Shown here piece after piece: positions 1 to 11,300 of a DNA stretch of 64,000 nucleotides. Every line of letters begins with the position of its first letter. The first letter of the stretch is position 1. The stretch comes from Nectonema munidae (taxonomy: Eukaryota > Nematomorpha > Nectonematoida > Nectonematidae). The DNA is taken from contig JAUIRK010000867.1 in the NCBI GenBank assembly GCA_030549495.1, positions 124,001 through 188,000 of the forward strand. Reading direction: 5' to 3'. The notes under the pieces are model-generated. The model saw nothing but the letters and a program-made list of their open reading frames with translations, ran no database searches and was not told the origin of the DNA. Made by a program: the position numbers and the translations under genes.

Positions 1-1680
1 TTCAACACTAAAATTTGTTGTACAGTGTTATTTCCTTGGATTTTTTTTGCAAAATGTGAATATCGAGTAAAGCAACTCTTATAATCAGTGAGGAAAAATT
101 GACTTTTACTCAGAGAAAATATTGATTTAAAATTTCATTGAATTGAACAACTATGAACACTAGAGAAAGTATTGAAAATTATTTCAAAGAATCCATGACT
201 TGGTAATTAATGACATTTTCTGATTTAAAATTCGATCATTTTCTAGCAGTTTTTTCAGTTTAGAAAAAAATCTTGCTACTTCTAAACTTAAAATTTGACA
301 TTGTAATTTGGGATAAGTACTGCGAGAGATTTGAGAGTTTTCCATATTCATGATTTTATTGATTCCATTTTATTTGAATCTATTTTCAAGATAACTTTTA
401 ACGCCACATTCGTCTTAAATGAAATAATGTTGAAACAAAAAGGCATCTTCGACTGAAAAAGTCTCTATGTTGACTTTTTCCAACTAAATCAATGAATCGT
501 GAATATTCTCTAATTATATTGTTAGCAAGTTTTGACACAGATTTTTTTTAACAATTTCTTGATATTTGGCAATAAAATTCCATCATTAATTTCTTCACTC
601 CTGGAAGATTTTAATGAAAATATTTTGCTGCTTGCAACCAATTTGTCAATTTCGTTACAATTGGAACTAAAGTGTTGCCGATTTGAAAAGAGAACGTCTT
701 TTTCTATTACTAATTTTGAATGATTTAATGCCGGTAATCTACAATTTTTCAGGATAACTTAACTTTTAAGGTAAAACTTGTGTAAAAGATGTGAAAAACA
801 TGCAATGATAAAAAAGTTTGGGAATAAAATTCTGTAACTTCTGCAGGGGATATATCGTATGTAACCGCGTTCGTCAACAAAAAAAATTTGTCTTACAAAA
901 AACTTCTTTATGTTTAACTTAAGTCAGGCAAACTTTACAGTAAAAACTTTTATTAGATCAAAAAAAGCCCAACTATTGTGGAAGTGTTGATATAAAGAAG
1001 AAATCTTGTATGTATCGCTTATAACAATTTTAGCCACATTGAATCAAAAAGTGTTAAATATAAAAATTGACTTTTTTGACTTAAACTCGAAAAATTGACT
1101 TTGATTGACTTAAAAATTAGTTCAAAATTTTTTAGACTAAACAAGTAAAGATCTTCAAAGAGTTTTTGCTAAACAGAAATAAAAGTTGACTTAAATTTAA
1201 AGCGAAACTATTACTTACTACTTTTGCATAATTAAATTCTCAAATAGTTTCCAGTTCTTTTGTTTTCTAGCAAACTTTTACCATCATAGAAAATGCCCCT
1301 ACTCTTTTCTTTCTCGCAGATGGGGTAAAGTTCTTCATTTATTTTTATCCTTCGTTTACTTTTTCTTGAACTATTTTTGCATCTTATGTAGATCTAAGAA
1401 CTCAAAATTTGGCGTAAATTAATCGTTTAACGAAGACACGTTTAATTGCCATCACCAAATTTTTAAAGGAGCAAACTTGTGAATAGAAAATAAAATTTTC
1501 TATAAAAGCCGTAAGGTAAGCTAAATTATTTTTTTAACTTGAAGCTGGAATAGTAGTTTTTTCAACAACTATCTTGAGTAAATGCCAATGCTAAAATATA
1601 ATTTCCAATTCATTAGAATTTTTAGATCAATTGGTTTTCTGTGGTCTAAAAATTTAATCCATGAAATTATCAATTTTTTT
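1..1680. other. A+T-rich stretch without recognisable gene
   Basis: Only short, low-complexity frames occur. Phrases such as TTGACTT recur, but no repeat border, protein similarity or RNA gene was recognised. It may be decayed transposon DNA next to the piggyBac that follows. Confidence 0.4.
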
Positions 1681-3716
1681 TACTATAGTTGGCCATAGTG
1701 TGGAAATTGACACTATTAGTTTTTTTCTACTTTAAATCATAAAATGTTTACAAAGATATTTAAATTATTTTAAGTTTTATTTATTACACATCTTACAAAG
1801 AGCATATATAACTCTGGAATTGCTTACTGAACAACTACCACAAACTGCTTGAAGACAATCTTTACAAATGCTAACGCTTGTTTTGATGCATTCTTTATTT
1901 GAGCATTTTTTCTTTTCCTCTTCTCAGAAACAAAACTTAATTTGCATTAGAATTTTTCTTTGCTGCATTTTCTCGAAGATTTTCGATCAATTGAATCAAA
2001 AATTGCTTCCGAGTGACCTTAACACTACTTGCTTTTTTATATACAATCCATGCATTCAACAAAGCAATGCCAAGCATATTGTACCATACTGATAATGGCC
2101 ATCTTCTTGATGCAGACAAAGTGGTGTATTTTCTTAACATCAAATCCACAATATCAACGCCAATTTTATTATGATTATAGAAGTCGATTACAGTTGGTTT
2201 TTTTCTGATCGCTTGAAACTCATGCATTGAAGATAAAAGGCAGACAGATCTTTTTTCTTTGCATTGGTAATTCACAAACATGCATCCAACATTATCGTTG
2301 TAATAAAACTTACTTTCAAATTTTTTACCTTTTTCATAACACATCATTTCTTTTGTTACACCTTTACTATTTGCTCTCAATGTTCCAACAAAGGAGATTT
2401 TATGGGTACTGAGTTTTTGAACCAACGCGACGCTTGAAAAAAGTTATCTGCCGTTATGTTGTAACCTTTGTTTTTTATTTCAGAAGTCAACCTCATAACA
2501 ACATCTTCAGCAAGAGGCTTACCAAAACGAGAAGCTTTCTCTTGTGCTCCTAAATAAGGAAAAATTTTGTAATCATATTTACTTTCTACTTCCACGAGAA
2601 ACGATTTTTCAATGGAAGTAGTTGCTCGTCGATTGTCTGAAATTGGGAATAAAGGAATTTATACGAACGAATATATAGAAACGATTTTTCAATGGAAGTA
2701 GTTGCTCGTCGATTGTCAAGCTGAAATTGGGAATAAAGGAATTTATACAATTTTGAACAAAAATATCGAAAATTTCTCTAACATGCGTGAATTTATCTGT
2801 ACTTACTCTCTCATTTCTTGAAGACTTATCGTCAAATCGGAGTGACTGAAGAATAAATTTAAAATCATTTCTTGACATAGTTGATCTGAATAAATTAGGC
2901 CCATATTTTTTATTCCAAAGAAAGTCAAGGCTATGACGATCGCCATAAAGACTTCATGCATATTGTAAAGCAATAAATGCTTCAAGCTTTTCAAAGCTTA
3001 GTGACCAAATAGTATTGGTTTTTTGAGCATACAACTCTGTATTTCTTTTTATTATTCGAAGCATTGGTTCACTTATAAAAAGCTTTCATGCCATGTAAGG
3101 TGATATCGAAGCTTGTCTTTTGACCAGAGGAGGTAAACCTGGTTTAGCAGAAAACACTTTATGCTTTCTAACACGTCCTCGCTGAGAAAAAAACAACTCT
3201 CCAAACAGAACCATCTTTTGTGACTACAGTAGTGCAGCCTTGATCATCAAAATCTTCACTTTCAAGACTAGATAATGATCCTTCTGATTTTACGAATGAA
3301 TAAGAACTTTGACTCTCTAAAGAGCAATCTTGAAAAGCTATATTCATTTTTTGTAATCAATGTAAAACAACGAAATAAAAGCAAAGATATGAAGAAATGT
3401 GACGTATTTTTACTTCAACAGAAGATAAGCAAAATGTATGAAGCAAGAAGTATGCGTATCTGTAAAAAATATTAGATAATTCATCATGTGAAAGTGCATT
3501 GCAAGATTACACATGTGTTCATGGCAATAAAAGAACTTCCGCCATTCTATGTTCCTAGTTATTTGCTCCCTATTTTTCGCATATACATAAATAATAGATG
3601 GTAATGGGATAATATATGTTTATAAATAAAGATCTATTATCTATAAATAATGTAAAAGTATTTGATTTAACTTAATAAAATATGATGTCGAAATCGACAC
3701 CATGGCCATTCTAGTG
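1681..3716 (-). mobile_element. Decayed piggyBac DNA transposon (copy 2)
   Basis: Ends are imperfect inverted repeats: TACTATAGTTGGCCATAGTG on the left and, read inward from the right, CACTAGAATGGCCATGGTGT. TTAA follows the right end (3717-3720); the left TTAA has mutated to TTTT. Minus-strand fragments in several frames between about 1800 and 3250 carry the three DDE-family aspartate contexts (TIDEQLL, NITADNFF, GVDIVD) and a Cys-rich RING-like C terminus near 1790-1870. Frame changes, stops and an internal 80-bp duplication make it non-functional. It belongs to a different lineage from the copy at 11.6-14.3 kb. Confidence 0.85.
2598..2753. repeat. 80-bp tandem duplication inside piggyBac copy 2
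   Basis: The unit starting GAAACGATTTTTCAATGGAA at 2598 repeats at 2678 with near identity; the second copy gains three bases (GTCAAGCTG versus GTCTG). It duplicates the transposase segment around the first catalytic aspartate (TIDEQLLPL). The near-identity implies the duplication is younger than most of the decay. Confidence 0.85.
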
Positions 3717-3864
3717 TTAAATACCAACATGAAGAATTTAGTATAAGCGAAAATAAAATAATCATAATGGTGTTTATAATTATTTTTGAAAAACATTAGA
3801 TATAATAAATATAGAATAAAAAACTAGTTTTACAATCGTTACACTTCAGCATGCAGATTTTCTT

Positions 3865-3986
3865 GTTCAGTATTTTGCTGAACAATACAATCAATGAGAC
3901 ATCTATGTTTGGCGCCGTCTTGGACACAGCAAGGCGAATATCGTTCCCAACATCAAGACAGTTTCTGAACTTCGTTTTAATGGTAT
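3865..3986 (-). mobile_element. hAT transposase C-terminal remnant
   Basis: On the minus strand one frame reads KFRNCLDVGNDIRLAVSKTA followed by PNID. This matches the typical C-terminal signature of ZBED5/SCAND3-like hAT transposases (FRxxLxxGxDLRLxLTxxxPNI, from memory of the family). Nearby upstream frames contain weaker matching scraps. Only this short piece is recognisable and no ends were found. Confidence 0.5.
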
Positions 3987-3999
3987 TAAACGAAGACTT

Positions 4000-6900
4000 A
4001 ATATTTATTTATTTCAAAAATGAGTATTACGGATGCCTTTTTGCTGAGTAGAGGATACGCATCCTGAACAGACAGACAACCAGAAGCTTCATTGCTTTTG
4101 AAACATTCAACTCTACCAGCTTCGTCTTCAGTAGGTTGAATATTACGTAACAAAATTTTAACCCAATTTTCTAGTTTTTATAAATAGTGTGTTTTCAGAA
4201 TAATCAGGGAATTCTGTTCACTGACTGGTCAGAAAATTTTTTAAGGTATTTAGATGTATAGATAGTTGCTATGCATAATCGGAGGAAGCAGACAGTTCCA
4301 TCACAGATAACTTATCTAAAAACAAATCAATAAAAATGATAGAAGGTGAAAGAAATGCTTATGTATCATTGATAGGCAGATTTTAGATTGTTATTATAAA
4401 TTTGTTCATATTTATTAGCGTTTTATTTTCAGTTGATTTGGATTTTAGAATTATCACATGTACCTTATTCTACAGTAAAATATTTTCTCTTTCCTCTAAT
4501 AGATTTTTAAATGTCTTTTTTGTAATGCCAATAAATGTATTTTTTCTCTATGGTATCTGAACAGTTGTGCTTGTTTTTTCATCGGTCCAGCGTTTTTTGT
4601 GGGATTTAATTCAGTACAACACATCACGTCATACATACAAATCCAAAAAAGTTTAGACGAAATTTCGATCTTAAATATTAGTAATGGTAGAGAAATTGGA
4701 TGAATTTTGACATTCAGAACATGGCTGTGATAGGAATTACTTATGTAAGATAACCAAAAAGTCAAACAACTGGAAACATTTTATAGAAACTGCCGCTCAA
4801 CAAAGTCTCTCGCTATAAAAATTCAAAGGATTACATTTGTCGAATTTTTAGGATGAAGCTTTCTTGGTGGAATTGTGTAACACAATTGAGAACATTCTTA
4901 GATTTCTTGATTCTGACCCCATCAAAAGCTGTTCAATATTTTCTTCATTTTGTGAGAAATTTTTCAATGTAATCATTTAGGTCTTATTCAATAAATGTGT
5001 TATCGATTATTTCTTTGTTCGTTAAATGAATTTGAAACGTAACGAACACAAAAAATTTTCATACACAATTTTGGTAATACCACAACCAAAACGCAAATAT
5101 TCAAATCTTACAAACTAAAAAAAAAATTTAATTGAGGTTTAGATTTTTTTATCTTAGTAAAGAAAACAATCTTATATAAATTATATCCGTGTGGATATTA
5201 CAATATTACTCATATTTATTGTGCACTAATTAGCGTTTTTCGAAATTTGGGTTGAAAGTTTGCCTAAATCTTCTAAATTTGAAGAGTTTTTTAGACCATT
5301 TATTTTAATAATTATTTTTTAAATGTTATCCATCTTTTTGTTTATCCATCATAACTAAGCGACCACTTTATAGGTTGATGTGAAATTAAATGTGAAGCCC
5401 TTGAACGCGAAGAACGATTTAAAAGTCCATCATTTCCAAAATAAAAGATCAATACTGGAAAAAAATTCAACAAAAGTGTCAAATTTATTCTTTCAAAAAG
5501 CAAAAAAGCACAAGAACAACTTGGGGTTTATCATCAATGCGGTGATAAAATTGAATAGAAGATATAATGATGGTGATTGATTGCTTGGTAATAAAAAAAT
5601 CAATTGTGGCCTTTACACATGATATAGGTATGTATGTATGTATATATAATATATAAGATCTTAGACAATAAAATGAATGATAAGAATGTAATATTGTTAT
5701 TGGAGAGTGTAAACATATGCACAACAAAAGACAGTTTTCAACAGTATTCATATTAAATCGTATCATCATAAAAAGCAAGGAAGGATTTGAAATGTGCAAA
5801 GTTGGAGAAAATTCAGTCTTATGTAGTTTTCGAAGATGATAGTTGATGAAGAAACATTTTTATAAAATTGTTTAAATGCTTGAAACATCAAAAACAAAAC
5901 GTGCCAACACAAATGATACAAGAATAATGGTTTACAAGAAATATCCGCATATATAAATATAACAAGATAGATGTAAACTTTTTGGTTGTGGTAGAAAAAC
6001 ATATAGGAATATTAATATATAAAAGCAGCCCAAGAACAATCTAAGGAAAATTTTATTCAAGATGATAATAATTAGAGCTTCTTAAAAGAATTAAAATTTT
6101 TTCTTTTGCCAAAAATAGAAAATGCATTTAAATAGAGGCGTATAAAAGATGATGATGATACCACAAAATGAAATAAAAAAATACAGATTACTCTAACTCA
6201 CGATGGGATGTGAAATGGGCGTAGATGAGAAAGACAAACGCATTGATTTAGAGAGTACAAAACTTTTGACTTAAGTATAAAAATAAAGAGAAACCATGTG
6301 TGCTTGTTGCGTAAGAAGACATTTTCAAAATATTGTACAAATCAATAATAAAAAAATAAATACAGACACAAACATGCATATATAAATAAATACATATATG
6401 CGATGAGACAAGATAATTTATGGTATATATATATGATGATGAGATAAGAAAAATATACTTTTAGAATATGAAAATAGGCTATAACTTAAGAAAATAATAA
6501 TAATACTGTGTTTTTCTTCTGTGTATATATTTATATAATTATGTGTGTGTGTTCATTCAGCTTAAGAATCACGTTCAGTGAAGATGTTCTCTTGTTTTTA
6601 GAAGTGAGTGAAAATAATGATGACAAATGTCTTCAATAAATGGAAAACAAATATCTGCACTTAAAACAAGTGACTTTTATTGTAAAATGATTTAAATAAA
6701 GGAAAAAATATAAATATTTTATATGTAACGCTGTGATCCTCCCACATATGACTGGAGTAAAATGTGGATCACACAAACAATTAGTACACTGTGAACAAAG
6801 GCAAGAAGTGATTCGTGTGGGCGCGTGTGTGTTTATAATATTGCATTGTTAATGAAGTTATGCACGATAAACTGCATTGGCAGAGAAATATTGAAAAAAT

Positions 6901-7888
6901 AAAATAAAATGTGACGTTTCTAAAAGTGCAAGTTTTTATAGTATACTTTAAAAGTGAGAAATTATGGATATATTTAAACATATGTGATGATATAAGTTAT
7001 ATGTGTATTGTAGCCACGTTGTATACGATACATGAAATCATGTCATCATTGGGATCTTCTTTGTAAATCAAATAGAGGATGTAGAAAACTCGTTTGCGAG
7101 AAAAATTCAAAAAATGATCATTACAATTTTAACAACATTTGGGAACTATTTTTATAAAATTTAGCAACACTTTTAAGTGAACTTGAAAGGTGTGTATATA
7201 GAAGGGAAAAAGACAAAAAACATTAAACAAGGAAACAATAAAATGTATCAAATTTAAACGAAACATTTTCTTGACAATATTTTAATCAGATCATTTCATG
7301 TTGACAAATACTTTCTTTTTAAGAGAGATATATATTTTTTTATTTATTTGTGTGTGTATTTCTTTCAACAAAAACATGCTTGAAACCGATTCAAAAATCA
7401 CCGTCGCTTTATGAAAGAGAGGAATATATTTGGAGAATCCATTCCCGGTATATTGCTTTGTAGAAGGATCAAATTGACGCATGCTCGGAGCTTGGGGAAG
7501 GAGGAATTTGTGGGTGTGTATATTCTGTCTTTGCGTATCAACACTATCACGAAGTATATGTGTATATGTGCGTATACTGATGAATCACAAATAGAAAGAA
7601 TATATAAATAGAGATTAGTAGTGCTGTTGATCAAGTGTATCTAATAATAATTTAAGTAAATATTGCATTGGCATATAACAAAGCTTGACTAAATAATTTA
7701 TATACATATTATTATATGACGTCTTTACAGCTTCCATATGTGTACGCACGTGTGTCATACGAATGAGATGGAATATATAAGTATGTATACATATGAAGTG
7801 GGCAGTGGATAATACAGGAAATTTATCGTGGATTAGTGATTGGCTTGATAGGCGATAGAGAGGAGATATCACAAAGATTGAACAAAGA
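4000..7888 (-). other. 3' flank and probable 3' UTR of the zinc-finger gene
   Basis: No reading frame here looks like protein. The sequence is A+T-rich with TATGTATG and TATATA runs and several AATAAA-type hexamers on the minus strand, the nearest about 540 bases after the stop. The transcript probably ends somewhere in this stretch, but I cannot place the cleavage site. Confidence 0.35.
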
Positions 7889-8364
7889 CTAAACTTTCCA
7901 GAATGTTGAAGGATTGATCAACGAAGCGGGGTAAAATGGCGACACAAAGGATAAGGGAATGCCGGTGTTGTAGTTGGGAAGGATGTTATAGTTGGGAAAG
8001 GCGGTGTTGGTGTGATTGTCGTAGTTACTGGCAACACTTTTCAGGAGGTGTGAGTTGCTGAAGAAGGGTAGAGTGGGGAAGTTGGGTGCTTGGTTGGGCG
8101 CCAAGGTAGTGAGGGAGGTGCCGTGACTAGAAGACACACCCCCATCACTGTGGGAGGTGGTGGCGGAGGGAAACCACGTGGGCAAGACTTGGGGGTAGAA
8201 GTTGAGGCCTAGTGGCAGGGTATTGTTGCTAAAGAGAGGGTTGGTGTTTGCTTGAGGCATATAAATGCTTTGTTGTTGTTGAAGGGGGGTGGGAGAAAAT
8301 GCGCTTTTGGAAGAAATCAGAGCTCGAGAAGAGTTTGGCATTACTTGTGGCACATCTTTTCCGC
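7889..8364 (-). CDS. Zinc-finger gene exon 14: C-terminal exon with stop
   Basis: The acceptor TCATTCTTTTTAG|GCGGAA has a good pyrimidine tract and enters in phase 1, matching exon 13 (the split codon becomes Cys). The peptide is rich in Asn, Pro, Ser, Phe and Leu, with a QQQQ run, and ends STFWKV followed by TAG. An alternative AG upstream (TTTTATAG|GAGCC) is in another phase and would create an immediate stop after exon 13, so it was not chosen. The composition suggests a disordered tail. The first AATAAA-type signals on this strand lie near 7340-7350. Confidence 0.8.
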
Positions 8365-11300
8365 CTAAAAAGAATGAGTCTGAGTACACATTGTGTTGTT
8401 TTAACACTTTCATACCAAATGGGAAACCAGGCTCCTATAAAATATAAATCGCTTGCTTAACCCTTTCATTACCAGAAAAATTAGACAATAGTTATTAAAA
8501 AGCAGACGAAGGTAAAATTGTTTATGTATCATATATGATACACTGGCCACGAAAGGGTTAAGTCATTAAATAGATGAGCAGATGAGATTTTTTTTCCAAA
8601 AACCTAGCCTTCAAAGGGTAGTTAGTTAATCCTTTAAAGACCAGTGGCTTTAAATATATACAAAGTTGCATTGAAAAAGAGGGCATGCAATTGGGCTTAA
8701 AAAGTTTAAAGCGTAAAGTGTTTAATTAGTCGGTATTTTGAGAATCCCTATAATTCCTTCAACTAAGAATCATTAACTTATATTTTGTTCATATATTTTT
8801 ACATATTATATATATTTGTGTATATGTATATAAATGTAAATATAAAATTTTTTTTCTTAATTACTTATGCAATTATTTAGTAATAATAATCTTGACTTTA
8901 CTTTCATTGAGTATATATATTTGAGTATGCATACATACATCCATACATATATATTACTTTCATTCCAAGAGTGTATATCTCGATGATTATTTTTATAATC
9001 CTTTGGCCCTCTTTTTTTAAAGTTATCTTATTTTTTTTCGACGCATTGGTCAGTTCATTAGTAATAGCGAAAAATTTAGCATACAAAACTTTCACAAAAT
9101 TTATATATGTAAATATTTGAAAAAAGAGAGGAACGTGTTGGTAAAATAATATTTTTCTGGAGATCAGTGAAAAAAATTTATTTGATGAAAAGTATAAAAA
9201 GAATGTTAAATTTTTACTTTTGTTTGCAGATGGTGTTAATACAAATTTAGCAGCAATTCAAACACAGCGTTTTCGAATGAATTTTACATACAGTGGCGTT
9301 ACATTTGTCACACTTTCTAGCTGGACGGCTTCTCTTCGAAATGCAATTTGAACAAGAAGCTCTTTTCGCTGTTGAAGGTTGGTTTTACGTTGTTTGCTCA
9401 TACCCATAACGCGCAAGTAAGTACCTCGTCTCCAGTGGTAATTCAGACTGGTGGGATCTCACTTTCATTGCTTCATCACATAAATAAAAAGCAAGTCTTT
9501 TTATGAAATACTTTCTGCCACTCTGTTTTGAAGATGGAAAGTCATTAGGAGAGGTGAATCTCGCAATTATCCATGTATTCATAACAGAAATATCCAGATA
9601 ATTGGAAAATGCAGCATGTGTCCATTTACGATTGGGTTTATAAGATCTATAAGTTCTTACCATTTTGTTGTTTGCAACGTCTACACCACATTTAAATTCG
9701 TTGTAAGCCAACATACTTTCGGGTTTAGAAGCCACATTGCTGATTTTTACGTTTTTATGCTGTGAAGAAAGAATATAAACAGCTTTGAAGTTACGAGTAG
9801 CGTGCTTTTTTGGAAAGATTGAAAGGCTTTCACATTCTCGTAACTTCAATGTTTTCAAGTGCTTTGGCCTGAATAGTGTTGGGGCGAATCTTCCATTTGG
9901 TGTAACAGTGCCGCACAAAGACAACTTTTTTTGCGTACACCATACAGCAAGTTGATGACTTGTGAAGAACCTATCGGTGTAGACGCCGCATCCGGTAGGA
10001 ATTTGCTTTCCTGGATCAACCTTTGGCAGATGTTGAAACTTAAGTTTTTTAAATTGGTTTCCATCTTGTGTAAAGTTTTTGAGTAAATGAAGGAAATTAA
10101 CTCAAAATCAAAAAACAGCCTGAATATCAATAAAATATCTTTCATATTCTTAGCTAATTCCTTAGGACCAGGAGGTTCCAATACAATATTTCAAATATTC
10201 AACCTTTCAGGCCTCCCTGTTCCTTGGCGTTTTGGCTGTTTAGTATACTCTGTTAAATCCAGAGCAACTAATGTTTCATCAAGCAATTCATCTTCACTTG
10301 TGAAGGAAGTAGACGTTTCGGTATCGAAACTATCAGCAGAGGAGCCAGTAGAAAAAGACGAAGACGAAGACATTTTGGAGAAAAAAAGAAAAATCAATCT
10401 ATTCCACAAATCTGTCAAATATACAGTAGAATAAGGAATTCACAACGTGAAGCAAAGAATGATAACCAAATAGTTGGGAACAGATGTGGAGAAATAATTG
10501 ATGTAAGTAAAATGTTTGCAACATATTGGCTTTCAGTCATTTATCATGCTTTATCATTCTCCTTTTGTTGGCAACTTGAAGAGATTTTGCAAACATCACA
10601 TCGTTCATAGCGATGCATAACAGAAGATATCAATAACACACCGTTTGCTTCACAGTATCATTACTATGCGATAAACAAATCAGTCCCGATACATATGAAA
10701 AAAATATTCGAGCATATTCCTCTCAAGGTCAGGTTCATTCCCTAAAATTCACAGCGTATAAGTACAAAATTCAGTTGCACAGCTGGACTATGCTTTGCAC
10801 AGTTTTAGCATGAATATCATTTTTCAGATCATGATATCGCGAAGTTGTTCATGACGCGATATGTCAAGGCTTCAATTTTAACCAGTTACAACTTCTAACT
10901 TTGGAAAAATTAAAACGCAAATCAGTAATAGTTTCTGCTTTTTTGACCATGGTTAGTGCGTTATAACAGTTGTTCACAACATTTATATACAACAATAAGT
11001 AACATACAATATTAGTAGTATGGTATAAACACTGAAAAAAACTATAAACAAAAAGTTATTTCCCAATAAATGTAGAAAATTTACGTACCAGTTAGTCTTG
11101 AAAAAGGTATGATTTCTAAAAAAAACATTTTATCAACTATTATGGTAACTAAAGGCGAAAAATTTTAATGATTGCTATAGTTTTACTGTAGCTTTTGAAA
11201 GTTAGCTTTCTTTGAATTTTTGATATTCAAAAAAATAATTTTAAAAATTAAGTAGATGGCGTTAATTTAATGAATAAAAATTTATCATAGATTTATTATA

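Noticed and set aside
7411-7872. Short frames in the 3' flank on both strands
   Set aside because: Composition is driven by TATA/TGTG sequence. They lie where the 3' UTR is expected and have no resemblance to known proteins.
8365-8434. Upstream acceptor (TTTTATAG|GAGCC) extending the last exon
   Set aside because: Its phase conflicts with exon 13 and would make a stop at the junction. The acceptor at 8364 fits in phase.
10087-10434. Plus-strand open frame of 115 residues
   Set aside because: It is the complement of the piggyBac copy 3 leader, which has the family-like acidic Ser-rich start on the minus strand.
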